This document shows positions 42,525-52,899 of a stretch of 64,000 bases of DNA, piece by piece. The position numbers and the translations under genes were made by a program. The notes under the pieces are model-generated. The model was not told the DNA's origin and did no database searches. It saw only the letters and a list, made by a program, of their open reading frames with translations. The first letter of the stretch is position 1. Every line of letters begins with the position of its first letter. The stretch comes from Gracilaria domingensis. Lineage: Eukaryota; Rhodophyta; Florideophyceae; Gracilariales; Gracilariaceae. The DNA is taken from NCBI GenBank assembly GCA_022539475.1, contig VCMS01000104.1:1-64000 (forward strand), read 5' to 3'.

Positions 42525-43325
42525 ATGGCGATGGGGCAGTTGTGGCGCGTGCAATTAAGGCATGTTTGGGGTTCGCGGCGCGGGTGCGTGCGGGTGCTTT
42601 CCGCCGTTGCGAGCCATTTGCGCGCCACACGCGTTGTTTTTGTATGTTTTTCCCGCCGCGCGCGCGCGCCACGCGCGCCGCCTGTAAGGCGCGCGTGCGC
42701 GCACTTTGGGACCTTTTTCTCTTCTTTCCGCTGTTCGTTTCCGCGCCGCCGCGCCGCGCTGTCGATACGTGGCGAGAGATGCGCGGCTGTTCGCTACACA
42801 AGCGCGCCGCCGCGCCGTGCCAACGGCGCGGCGTGCGCCAGCCGCTGGTCGCCCACGCTCGCGGTGGCGCCCCCCGTCGACTACGCTGCCGTAGCCGCCG
42901 CCGCCGCGCCGCCGCCGCCGCCGCCGCCGCCGCGCGACGACGCCCCGTCGCGCCTGCATGCGCCCGTCACCCTGCCCGCAGCGCCCGCCGCCGTCGCCGC
43001 CGCCGCCGCCGCCGCCGTCGCCAGGCCGCCCGCGGCGCTCGCGCTGCCGGAGCGGCGGCTGACGCTGGCGCCCGGCGTGCGCGCGCCGCGCAGCGCCGAG
43101 CGCGCCGCGCGCGACGAGCTGCCCGAGCTGCCGGCGCGCTCGTCCGCCACCTTTGTCGACGCGCCCGTGCGCTGCGACCAGCAAGCGCCGCACGACCGCT
43201 CCGTCGTGTTCGTTGTGGCGCCGCGCGGCGGCGCTTCTGCGCCCGCGCTTTCGCGCGCTGTCAGGGCGCTGCTGACCAGCGTGCGCGCGTGCGCGCGCGG
43301 CGCGGCGCAGCAGCAGCGGCGCTGA
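42525..43325 (+). CDS. possible Ala/Pro-rich protein, doubtful
   Basis: From about 42860 to its stop at 43325 this frame has third positions dominated by G/C and a balanced, acidic-containing composition (PPVDYAAVAAAAAPP, later RDELPELPARSSATFVDAPV and HDRSVVFVVAPRGGASAPAL). The overlapping frames there read as monotonous Arg/Ala. That asymmetry is what one expects of real coding sequence in GC-rich DNA. The N-terminal third is not convincing and the start is unknown. No family is recognised. It could also be non-coding leader sequence of the downstream permease. Confidence 0.3.
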   Translation: MAMGQLWRVQLRHVWGSRRGCVRVLSAVASHLRATRVVFVCFSRRARAPRAPPVRRACAHFGTFFSSFRCSFPRRRAALSIRGERCAAVRYTSAPPRRANGAACASRWSPTLAVAPPVDYAAVAAAAAPPPPPPPPRDDAPSRLHAPVTLPAAPAAVAAAAAAAVARPPAALALPERRLTLAPGVRAPRSAERAARDELPELPARSSATFVDAPVRCDQQAPHDRSVVFVVAPRGGASAPALSRAVRALLTSVRACARGAAQQQRR

Positions 43326-43471
43326 TTTGATTTGCTTTGCTGCACGCCACACGTTGTCTTTAACAGTTTAACTGCTCTCTCTCACTTTTTGTACAGTAAA
43401 ATGCTCCCCCCGCCGCCCGCGCGCGCCGCCGCGCTCGCTCTCTCCTCTCTCAGCCATGCATCTTTGTCAGC

Positions 43472-45140
43472 ATGAAGCGCGCGCGCGGCCTGTTCGTCCC
43501 ATGCGTCCCGCGGCCGCTGCGTCAGCGCGCCTCGTCTGCGCCGCTACGCGCCCGCCGTCGGCGCAAGCCGCTTTGCACCCGCTCCCGCCGCGCCGCTACG
43601 TTGCGCGCCCCGCCGCCGCCGGAGCCCCAACACTGTGATCAGCGGCACGAGCAGCGGCGCGAGCGGCAGCCGCCGCAGCGGCGAATGTTCTCCAACGTGG
43701 CACCCGATGCAGCCGGCAACCTGCGCCGCGTCGAACCGTCGCAGCTCGCGTGTACCTGTCTCATTGCTGTATGTTTTCGCATCCCCCCTTGTGATCCTGC
43801 GCCTACGTGCGTGTCGCGCGCGTATGCATCGCTCCTCACACCACCTTGTTGTTGTTGCGTATCTCCTTGCGTGTCGACTTAGGGTACTATGATCGGCGCA
43901 GGCGTGTTGGCTTTGCCCACGGTCAGTGCGCCCGTCGGCTTCGTGCCTTCCTCCATTGCATTAATCGCCGTATGGACCTATATGGTTGCCACGGGGCTCC
44001 TTATCAGCGGTGAGTTTTTATAAACAACCCCTCTTTAACTTTTTCTCTATTATCTCAACGCTTATACCTCTCTTGCCACGTTCGTCTGCCACAGAGCTCA
44101 CCGTAAACACAGCGTGCGCGCTCGGACGCCCCAACGGCATCTCCATCTTATCACTTGCATCACTCACGTTGGGACCTTTTGGAGCATTCGCTGCTACCGT
44201 ATCATATACGCTTCTGCATTACGCCATTCTCACTGCTTACACTTCTCAGGGCGCCTCCGAGGCATTCGCGCTGGTACGCTACGTCTGTGATGCGCTTCAT
44301 CTTTCGATACCACCCTTGTTTGCATCGCCTCTTGTCGATGGCGCTTTGTTCTCGACGGCTATTGGCGCCGCCATGTTTGTTCTTTCCGCGCAGAATGTGC
44401 AGCGCGTGAACAACGTACTGGTTGGCGGCGTCATTGCCGCCTTTTGTGCTGTCTTGAGCGCGTCTATATCTGACTTTGACATAACTCGATTGTCTCAACT
44501 TCATTGGGATATGCTTGCACGCGGCCCTTTAGTAGCCGTGTTGTTTGTATCATGCGTGTACCACAATGTGGTCAGCAACGTGACCATGCGTCTGGAGGGC
44601 GATCGCACCAAGATCCGGCGTACCATTGTCATAGGAAGCGCCATTCCACTGCTCATGTTCCTCTCGTACGACGCTGCGATACTTGCCAGTAATACGGGAG
44701 CTCAACAGCTCAATCAAGTTGCAGTGGCACTCTTCTCCACGCTGGCGATCGCCACCAGCTTCATTGGCTTTGTGGAGGGGCTTACTGAGCTTTGGGCCGA
44801 CGTGCGACAGACGCTGTTGAAAAACAACAAGCAGGAGGGTACCAACGCTGCTGACTTTGTTGCCACTATTGCGCCGCCCACGGTGATGGCCGGACTTTGG
44901 CCCGATGCATTCCTGAAGGCGCTTGATGCGGCGGGTACCTACGGCATTGCTGTGTTGTTTGGCGCGCTGCCGGCGGCTATGGCATGGCGGAATCGGCGAA
45001 GGGAGGAGACGAAAGAGTTAGGACGCTCGCTGGTGGGTGGGGATGTTGTGCTGGGGGCGCTTGTTTTGCCGCCTTTGGTGCTGATTGCGCAGCGTGTTTA
45101 CACGGTATGCAGCACGTGGTTGGCGGCGCATGGCTCGTGA
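43472..45140 (+). CDS. aromatic amino acid (Trp/Tyr) permease family transporter, three exons, possible transit peptide
   Basis: Exons 43472-43768, 43883-44009 and 44095-45140; donors gtatgt and gtgagt, acceptors ttag and acag; phases agree and give 489 residues. The first splice recreates LIAGTMIGAGVLALPT, the helix-1 signature of the bacterial TyrP/Mtr family, which is strong support for the model. About ten further hydrophobic helices follow, including VLFVSCVYHNVVSN and FIGFVEGLTELWADV. The first 70 residues are Arg/Ala/Ser/Pro-rich with almost no acidic residues and precede the conserved part (ATG 43685 is an alternative start), consistent with a plastid transit peptide. Plant homologues of this family are also predicted plastid proteins. 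Likely role: proton-coupled transport of tyrosine or tryptophan across the plastid inner envelope; localisation is inference. Confidence 0.85.
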
Positions 45141-45436
45141 ATGCACGGGATCAACGTCTTGTTAGTGATATTGTGCTCGTGCGACATTGGTATTGTGTTC
45201 GTAAAGTAGTGTGTAGGGGGATAGTGCGGCACCGCGGAGCGTATGTAAGTTGCACAGCGCATTGCACCGCATCGACGCGTGGGCGTTCGTCACTTGGAGG
45301 GCCGAGCGGGAGGGCTTAGCTTTGACAAGGTGTAGCAAATGATGTAAGATAAGAAACAACTTGTGCGAGAGCTCAAGTTGCCTGCTTTTGCCCCGGCGCG
45401 GTAGGCATTCATGTTTCAAGCCGAAATCTTAGGGAC

Positions 45437-45685
45437 ATGTCTTCTGAGGAAGAACTGAGAGGACTCCGCCGGACGGGGCGTACGTACAGACTCTGGCCCG
45501 TACAAAACCTACCACTGGCTGACGACAAGCAAACCAACCTTTGTGTCATCGTTTCGCCGGCAGCAAATGAGGAAGGTAAGGTGAGGATGCCATCGAAACC
45601 CTTTGACGTGATTCAACTTTTAGCTACTGCAGAAGACGACCTGTTTACTATTCTGAAGTTCAGAAACGTTGCATGGCGGATATAG
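45437..45685 (+). CDS. short hypothetical protein
   Basis: 82 residues (MSSEEELRGL start). The composition is protein-like, with TYRLWPVQNLPLADDKQ and PFDVIQLLATAEDDLFTIL, but there is no recognised domain. It could be an exon of a longer gene; upstream and downstream frames give no obvious continuation. Confidence 0.3.
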   Translation: MSSEEELRGLRRTGRTYRLWPVQNLPLADDKQTNLCVIVSPAANEEGKVRMPSKPFDVIQLLATAEDDLFTILKFRNVAWRI

Positions 45686-45752
45686 CGAATGACGAGCGCA
45701 CGTCGTTGTTATAGAACCGGCTCGTGAGTGATTGGGCTCGATTGATACGTAC

Positions 45753-45782
45753 CCTCCCAACCTTGGGTACCCGGTTGGGAGG
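45753..45782. repeat. hairpin with 10-bp stem
   Basis: cctcccaacc and its exact complement flank a 10-base loop (ttgggtaccc), followed by ccctttttg. It lies between the short hypothetical gene and the 3' end of the phosphoesterase gene. Looks like a bacterial terminator, but that mechanism is not expected here. Confidence 0.5.
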
Positions 45783-45899
45783 CCCTTTTTGTTACATGGC
45801 CTCTGAAGAAATCGAAAGGATGATATGGAGAGAATGTTGCTGGTCCCAAGTCTCTGCCCACCAAAACTCTCCTCCCTTGGTTAACTACAGCAACTACCA

Positions 45900-46838
45900 T
45901 CAGCATTCAAACAGTAGCTTGCGAGAGGTCATGTCTCCATGTCCTGAAATCACAATTCTGTCCGGCCACAGCTCTACGATTGCGGCACTCCCTTCTGGGC
46001 TTTCAGAGTCAAGTATCGACTCACAAGTAACATAATGTATTCCATTGTTCAACAGATAACCCCCTTCGTGATAGTGTCCAGCAAAATAGGCCTTGACGAC
46101 GTGCTTGTATTCAGAGAATAGATCCGTCAACCACTGACCGTCCCATATAACATGCATTTGGTATTGTTCCTCCGGTGCAATTGGTAGATGGCCGCAAACG
46201 ATTGCTTTCATTCCTTGCTTCGCAGTGTCGGACAAAATGGCTCTCAGCCACGATTTTTGTTCAGAGGACAAACCACCATTCCAATCCTTGGCGTTTGGAA
46301 GACTTTGATTCTGTTGCAGGAACTGTTTTGCTTCCTCAGCGTACTGCGGATGGTCGACGCGATGAACGGAAACCTCCACAGTATCAAGCACTATTACCCG
46401 CCAATCTCCGTAGTCCTTCGTGTAGTAGGCAGTTTCGATTCCAAACTTACTCAGCAGATACGGACGACCGGCATCAAGACAATGGTTTCCAAGGACATGC
46501 AGCAGTGGGGCATTCGCCTTTCCTAGTGTTTTGAGCACCTCGTCTAAGTCATCTCGCGTCTTATCTAGGGTGGCGTTCCCGTCAATGATATCGCCAAGAT
46601 GCAGTAGAGCTGATACATTGTTCCGATTGATAAACTCAACGCTGAGAGTAGTCTTTGGAATGACTTTTGAGTAGGATCTTAATTTTCCAACATACTGTGT
46701 CGTAGAGCGTCAGTGAATTGTTTGAGAGGAACAGGATAGAAACAAAATGCGACGTACATCTATGTGAACATCAGGCTTATTAGCATATTGAACGTCAGTG
46801 ATAAGACCCAATCGAACAGGCGCACTATCAGATCCCAT
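45900..46838 (-). CDS. calcineurin-like phosphoesterase, ADP-ribose/CDP-alcohol diphosphatase type (two exons)
   Basis: Exon 1 is 46838-46758 and exon 2 is 46694-45900, with a 63-bp GT-AG intron (gtacgt donor, gacacag acceptor), phase 0; 291 residues. The intron model restores the first metal motif, LGLITDVQYA (D-x-Q), then ALLHLGDIIDG (GDxxDG), HVLGNH (GNH), AIVCGHLPI (GH) and AYFAGHYHEGGY (GHxH). The D-x-Q-Y-A start and GHYHxGGY end are characteristic of the Mn-dependent ADP-ribose/CDP-alcohol diphosphatase (ADPRM) group. The length fits that of plant and fish ADPRM proteins. Expected reaction: hydrolysis of ADP-ribose or CDP-choline to nucleotide monophosphate and phospho-compound, in the cytosol. 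All metal ligands are present. Confidence 0.9.
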
Positions 46839-48987
46839 TCTTAATACACTTTGCTTATCTGGAGACTTAGTGTGAAGCGGATTAAGTTGCTTTCTTCGGT
46901 GAAGATGCGCTGTGGAGGGAAGAAAAGGATGATGATGCTGTGAGTGGATTGTATGAAATGCTGTGGAAATGAGAGGAGCGTTGACGGGACCGGCACGAAA
47001 TTACCCAACACAAACACAGGTGGAGGAACGAACGAACGAACGCAATGTGAAGGACGAACGAGCGCACGGCTACTACAGTGGATGCGTCATGGAAAGACAC
47101 ATCAGCAAAACGGGCGGTGTTTATATCTACAGTGCAGGTACGAGGTGCTGTATTATAGCCGTACTGTACTTGTGGACGACGGCCATGGGTAGAGGCCCAC
47201 AAGGTTTTCCCTCAAGGCCTCATACCAAGGGCCCTGGGTCAACCCTCCAAACCACTGCCTCGATGAATGGGCAAGGCAAAAGACTAGCCCTGTGCCGACG
47301 AGTCCCTCAGAGAACCTGACTGAGAAATGAAATCGCGTGTTGATACTCTGGCGACCAGAAATACAGGTACACAAACTAAACCAAGGGTAGATCATAAATA
47401 TCATATTATGATGCTGTATGAAGATAGATCGTACAACGTTTTGACATGTGTCACCATAATGCATCACCCGCTCTCTCTCTTGTCGAGAGTTGGTGAACTA
47501 TATCTTTGCAGGTGGTTGCGTGCTCGACGCTGTTTTCACTGCACCATACAGGGTAATTTCGCAAACCATGCGAGCCGCCAACTCCGTCCTGGCGTCGCCG
47601 ACAACGGCGACAGGCATTGTTGCAACAAGTGGAATCGACGGGAAGAGAGGGCGAGGGAGCGCGGACGGAAGGATGTGCTCATCACGTGGGATAATTCCAT
47701 CGTGGGAGCTTGTCGCTTCAGCGCGGGCGAAAGTTGCATAAAGTAGCAGTCGTGGTGCAGCAACTCTGTGCAAAACCACGGTTATCGCGGGCAACAGAGA
47801 GAGCGAAAGAGATCCCTAAACTTTGGAGAGCAGGCTTTCACGGAGGGAACCGCATCGTGCCGCGCATCTTGCCGCAGCTTGGCGGACGCAGTCGTACCAC
47901 CTGATGCCGACTGTTGCCTGGGTTGCGGACGTGGGTACCGAACAACGCGACAACCGAGAGGAAGTGAAGCAAAGCTGACCGTGGCACAGCGTGCCGGGGA
48001 TCGGCGTCCGTGCGAGCATGATCTGCAGACTGGATGAGAGTTTGGCGTTTACGTGCACTCTGTGATCCATTTCGCCGGCTGCGAGCCGCGGAGTTTCCTG
48101 CGCGATTTTGCCGTTCTGCGCTTCGCATTGCTGGCACTGATTAGTGCCCCTGAGCTCCCGGTCTGGCGCACCTCACGCCCACCAATCATGAACCAACGGC
48201 CTGGTCCACGACTGTCTCTCCGCCATCGACGCACCCGCTTGGGGGACGTCTCTCCGTCATCAAAGCACCCGCGTGGGGGACGTTGTATCCACGGCTTCGC
48301 TTCCTCCCGCTAGCACGACTGACTAATCTGTGGACACCACCGCACTCTGGGCCGCTACTCTACCACGTCTGCGGTAGCTCAGGCACATAACGTGCGACAC
48401 TTCGCGTAGGAAAGCGCGTTTCTTCGCCAGTTTGCGAGCTTGGAGCTCGCTTTCCGGCACGTGTAGTTCAGCTTAATTAAATACACAGAATGCCACAGAT
48501 ATCAATATCTTTGTCGGAGATTAAACGTGGCTATGAACTAACTTGGAGTTTGTATGATGCTGTCGAGGGTGTGGACAGAGGCGGCGGAAGCGACATCAGT
48601 GACAGCTCGCATGCGGTATGTGATTGGAAGACGCGCGACTTGTTACTGACAAACCAACGCTCAAAGAACTTAATTCTTTGAGGTCTTGTCTCGGGCACAT
48701 GGTGCGTGGCCGCGCACGGCGCGTCAAATCGGACGCGTAAAGATAGCGCTGCTCTTCTGTAAAGTTCAGCCGGACCAAATATTGCATGGCGCGCTGGACC
48801 GTCCACAACCGTTTCGACTGAGTGAGCTCAGGTTTCGCATCACTTCTCTTTTGAGCACGTGCTCAGGCGCGCACGTCGCCAGTTGCTGCGCTCCATTTGC
48901 TGGCTTGCTTACCCATGCTCCCTGAAGGAATACCGACGCCTGCAATGACGGCTGCGCTAGAGACCGCAGCGCCGCGTTAAGTCACCC
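46839..48987. other. spacer, no recognised gene
   Basis: Contains a short acga tetranucleotide run (about 47028-47040) and a near-repeat of gcgtgggggacgt around 48238-48285. Frames of 60-140 codons show no domain. Confidence 0.5.
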
Positions 48988-51900
48988 ATGACGCGCGGGA
49001 AGACAAGTCACCCGCGCAGACTGCCGCCGCCCCGCTCCCTGTCGGGACATCGCCGGCAGCTGTCGCACATCGCCGAACAGCTTCTGTGCACGCTCAGCTC
49101 CGTCGATCCCACCCGATCGCACTCGTCGGCTGCGCAGATCGCGCGCGAATTCGTGGACGCAGTGGTTGAGAGCGCCTCCACCGGAACCGGTGAACAAGCC
49201 ACGTTCGGCGTCGCCAACTTGGCGCGCTCAGCAAGTTGTACGGGAAAAGCGCGCCACGTCGAGCAACCACCGGCCTGTTCAAAAATAACGCCGCCAGTTT
49301 TTCACCCCGCATCTCCCGAGGGGGCGCCACGCCAGCAGCAACGGGGCAGCGAGCCTTCGCCGTCCAAAGTTGCCGTTGTTGATCCGCACACCTCATCGTT
49401 CGTCATGCCCAAGAGCAAGCGTCACTTCGAGGTGCTTGATGACGAGGCCACCGATGACGATGTCATCTTCGTGCCCAAGCCTTCCACGCATTCGAAGCAT
49501 CCGAAGCACCCGAAACAAGCTCGGGCGGGTAAGCGTGGTGCTGGCAGGCGCAGCAGCGCGAGCGCGCGTAACAGGGACGGAGCTGGGTCCAAATCGTTGT
49601 CCGTGTCGTCGCCCGTTGCGCATAAACCGCGGCGTCGTCGTACTCAGGGCGTCGTGAAGACTCCCGTCGAAGAAAAGCACAATGCGAATCGTTCTGAACA
49701 GCCCGCAGATCGTCAATCGCCTGAAAACGTCGCGGCGCCCATGAGCCGTAAATCTGCCCCTGAGACCACAGCACAAACCGGTGTTGCTGACACACGAAGT
49801 TTGTCTTTTGCAAGGCTTAAGCCATCGAAGACTATAGCCAAACGTTCTTCAAAGTCATCTTCCATTGTGTCTGTCGGTAGCAAATCGAAACCATGCACTA
49901 AACCTGAGAACCAGTCCACGTCTCAACGTGCAAAGGTGCCGCCATCTACTACACCTCCTACAAAGCGGTTAAAGAGGAATTCATCTAAGCCACGTCGTAA
50001 GTCCGCCCGCAAGACTAGAGGCAAAACATCGGATACGCAGCTGCCTAGTCCAGAAGTCAAACGAAAACGCAAATACCAGATTCGAAAGCGGGTTGAAGAA
50101 CAACCGCAGCCTGCAGAGGAGGTCGAGGAGTACCGCTCTTATTTCCCATCAATGACTCTTCCAGAGAAGGAGGAGGCCAATTACCCACACAGCGACATCA
50201 GCAGTGACGTCGACCTTACGATTGAAAACACTTCTTGTACAGTTTGCTCTGAGTTGGGGGATTACGCCAACATGGTGCTCTGCGATGCTTGTGCTTCAGG
50301 TTGCCATGTGTACTGCATGCAACCTTCGCGAACGTCCATACCGTTGGGTACTTGGCTATGTCCCCCTTGCCATACCGTTGCCAAGAGGCATCGTATTTAT
50401 CTTTCTCGAATGGTCGTTCTCCGAGAGGAACAACGCTGCAATGACTGTGTTAAGCGTAATGTTAAGAACTACAACTTCAAATCCCCGGTCCAGACATGTT
50501 CTGATTGTCGACTTGTCTTTCACACCCACTGCCTTCGGCGCTTCCATAATATGAAGAACGCTCATATCCAAAAGAAGGATTGGACTTGCGATGTTTGCGT
50601 CGTAGCCGAGGAGAAGAGGAAGGAAGAAGAAGCTGCCATGCTTGCCAAGCAGCGTGCCCGCATAGCGGAAAAACGAGCGAAAGCAAAGCATCTGCGACTC
50701 TCGGCTCCTTATCTTGGAGGCGCGATAGCAAGTGCACCTAGTCATCAAGCTTCTTACCGCAATTCCAAACCAGCCACGTTCGTCGCCACCTCCCTTCCGC
50801 CCGTTCCAATTGGAAACCACCCACACTTTCAGTCTTCTGGCATTGTCACAGATTCACCTACGCCGCAAGCGAATGAAGGGCGCCAAACTACAGCCGAGCA
50901 AGGCGCAGATCATGGCGAACCGAATAGGGACATCAGTCACTCCGTGCCTCTTGCTCAAGTGGGGGTCTCCATTAGTACATATGATCGCGCAAAGAGCAAC
51001 ACCCAACGGGCATATGGAACATCACAGGATCCCGGAGGCTTAGCGCGCCCTTCTCCCGTACACGCCGACGAACTCGGCGGAAATTCTCATAGCCGCACTA
51101 CTTCAATACCGTTAATGAATTCGACTGATGTTCATACAATATCCGTCCGGAGAGAAGCGAACCCTATGAGAGCGTTCAGTAATCAAACTAACTCAATGCC
51201 CACTGCTCCTCAAGTGAACATTCCTCTTGAAAGAGAAGTCGTTGACGAAGTAGCTGACACTCAAGAGATGCGACGAAAGATGCGAGAATGGAATGAAAAT
51301 GGGCAAAACAGCGTCAACGGCATGTTCAGATATAAAGGACAGTCACCAAACAGAAGAACACCAATTGTGACAAGCTCGAAGAGCAAGACGAAATCAAAAC
51401 CGGTCACTGCGGCTGAGGCTATTCCCCCGATGTTGTACAGCTCAAATGTCGCGGGCGGTGGCGAGCAAGGTCAGATATTCACCTCGATATTGCCTACAAC
51501 ATCACAACGCGGCGACACAGTACAGAATAATTTCTTTCCGCATACATATAGTTACGGGCGCTGGAAAGGACAGGTACCCCCGGAAACTGATCTTCGCCAG
51601 GATCCGAGAAGCTATCAGCCAGGTGATTCTGCTCGATTTGTGCCCCCTCAGCAGCCATCCCCCCATGTTCCGCCTAGTTCTAGAGCTCTTCTGCCAGAAG
51701 CTCAGATTCGTTCTCGACTGAGCCCGTCAGGACCGACCAGGGGCCAGGACGGGAACATGAGACCACCTGCTGGATCTTCCGTTCCAGTACGAAATCATGA
51801 GTCTGAGATGACTGCTTACCAATCTAGAAACCAAATCCCGCCTAACTTGCCTTTTGACCCGTCTTCTGCTATGCCATCTTACCCTTCTGCTATTAAAGCG

Positions 51901-52899
51901 AATGAAGTGACAGCTTCTGTACGGTTCCAAAATGAAGCCGTTCGGGACATTCCTCGTCAGAAGGGAAACGCACCTACACATGCTGCAGCTGCTCCGGCGT
52001 TGAGTGAAAGGAATGCTATTCGCAGTCATGGAGTAGTCAGGTCCCCGGAGATTGAAAGGTACGCAATGAAGCCTAATGGAAGTGGGCACCGTGCTGCGTC
52101 AGAACCTCACCGACAGCAAACCATTGGCTCACTACAGGCAAATGTTCAAATGAATGATCATATGGCCAGTAGATTTGGATTGAACGTTCAGGAGCGTTCG
52201 GAATCTTGCGGTCCGAATCACCTGACTAGAATGCTAGTCCCGGACCGGCCCGCAGGACCAGTTAGCCAAAGCCAGTCTTCAGGTCAGGCTGCTTTGATGC
52301 GAGCAGCGCTCACACAGGCGGCAAATCACGTTGGATATAGTCAATCCCATGCTCAGAACGGAAACGCAGTGGTTGTTACAAAAGATTGCCATGGAACAGG
52401 GATGACTGCTGAGCAAATAACTTCATCTAAAGAGTTTCCGAGTGAGCGTCTTGGCAGCACAGGAGAACCAAGACCGCAAGAGCGGGCGAATAACGCCAAC
52501 GGGCACACATCAAATGGCGGCGCGAAGAGCACAGTTTCCATTGCAGATAAAGGCACCGGCGCGACGATGAATTCGGCACCGTTATCACCTGCTCCTTTAC
52601 AGAAGTCTACACGTCAGTCAAATTCTCTTGAAAAGCCCTCAAGTTCCAAAGGAGAACTGCTTGGCTCAAACGCTGTTGTGCGCACTCAAGAAGAACCCGA
52701 GTTTGTGGAATCTGGTAGCCTGAGAGCGTGGATCATGCTTAATATATCCCCTCGACAACGATTTCACGGATCCATGTTTTTGGATATGCCTTATAGATCT
52801 TACTTTTCAGGTGCGGTGCGCGTTTTGTACGATGAGAGTCGGAGATTACGGGTCGTAGCGTTTTCGAAGTTGACTGTGACACATCGCACAACGGACTGA
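48988..52899 (+). CDS. PHD-finger chromatin protein
   Basis: Up to 1,303 residues in one frame from ATG 48988; ATG 49405 (MPKSKRHFEV) is an alternative start that drops a less convincing GC-rich part. The first half is basic and Ser/Arg-rich with several nuclear-signal-like runs (KPRRRRTQG, SKPRRKSARKTRGK). Around residues 417-461 there is a PHD finger: CTVCSELGDYANMVLCDACA, then CHVYC and LCPPC. A second, atypical Cys/His cluster (CNDCVKR, TCSDCRLVFHTHC, TCDVCVV) follows at about 485-538 and is probably another PHD-like module. A charged helix (EEKRKEEEAAML) then leads into 700 residues of disordered Ser/Pro/Gln/Asn-rich sequence. PHD fingers usually read histone H3 tails; the specific mark cannot be predicted. 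No introns. Confidence 0.82.
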   Translation: MTRGKTSHPRRLPPPRSLSGHRRQLSHIAEQLLCTLSSVDPTRSHSSAAQIAREFVDAVVESASTGTGEQATFGVANLARSASCTGKARHVEQPPACSKITPPVFHPASPEGAPRQQQRGSEPSPSKVAVVDPHTSSFVMPKSKRHFEVLDDEATDDDVIFVPKPSTHSKHPKHPKQARAGKRGAGRRSSASARNRDGAGSKSLSVSSPVAHKPRRRRTQGVVKTPVEEKHNANRSEQPADRQSPENVAAPMSRKSAPETTAQTGVADTRSLSFARLKPSKTIAKRSSKSSSIVSVGSKSKPCTKPENQSTSQRAKVPPSTTPPTKRLKRNSSKPRRKSARKTRGKTSDTQLPSPEVKRKRKYQIRKRVEEQPQPAEEVEEYRSYFPSMTLPEKEEANYPHSDISSDVDLTIENTSCTVCSELGDYANMVLCDACASGCHVYCMQPSRTSIPLGTWLCPPCHTVAKRHRIYLSRMVVLREEQRCNDCVKRNVKNYNFKSPVQTCSDCRLVFHTHCLRRFHNMKNAHIQKKDWTCDVCVVAEEKRKEEEAAMLAKQRARIAEKRAKAKHLRLSAPYLGGAIASAPSHQASYRNSKPATFVATSLPPVPIGNHPHFQSSGIVTDSPTPQANEGRQTTAEQGADHGEPNRDISHSVPLAQVGVSISTYDRAKSNTQRAYGTSQDPGGLARPSPVHADELGGNSHSRTTSIPLMNSTDVHTISVRREANPMRAFSNQTNSMPTAPQVNIPLEREVVDEVADTQEMRRKMREWNENGQNSVNGMFRYKGQSPNRRTPIVTSSKSKTKSKPVTAAEAIPPMLYSSNVAGGGEQGQIFTSILPTTSQRGDTVQNNFFPHTYSYGRWKGQVPPETDLRQDPRSYQPGDSARFVPPQQPSPHVPPSSRALLPEAQIRSRLSPSGPTRGQDGNMRPPAGSSVPVRNHESEMTAYQSRNQIPPNLPFDPSSAMPSYPSAIKANEVTASVRFQNEAVRDIPRQKGNAPTHAAAAPALSERNAIRSHGVVRSPEIERYAMKPNGSGHRAASEPHRQQTIGSLQANVQMNDHMASRFGLNVQERSESCGPNHLTRMLVPDRPAGPVSQSQSSGQAALMRAALTQAANHVGYSQSHAQNGNAVVVTKDCHGTGMTAEQITSSKEFPSERLGSTGEPRPQERANNANGHTSNGGAKSTVSIADKGTGATMNSAPLSPAPLQKSTRQSNSLEKPSSSKGELLGSNAVVRTQEEPEFVESGSLRAWIMLNISPRQRFHGSMFLDMPYRSYFSGAVRVLYDESRRLRVVAFSKLTVTHRTTD

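Larger units (their letters stand above)
42359..43471. other. extremely GC-rich region with low-complexity open frames
   Basis: Several long frames are open at once on both strands because TA-containing stop codons are rare. It includes a 15-base G run (42488-42502) and GCC runs (about 42891-42932 and 42995-43020). One plus-strand frame may be real and is listed separately. Confidence 0.5.

Noticed and set aside
45753-45790. Stem-loop followed by T run, like a bacterial intrinsic terminator.
   Set aside because: The window is eukaryotic nuclear DNA with spliced genes; the structure is noted as a repeat only.
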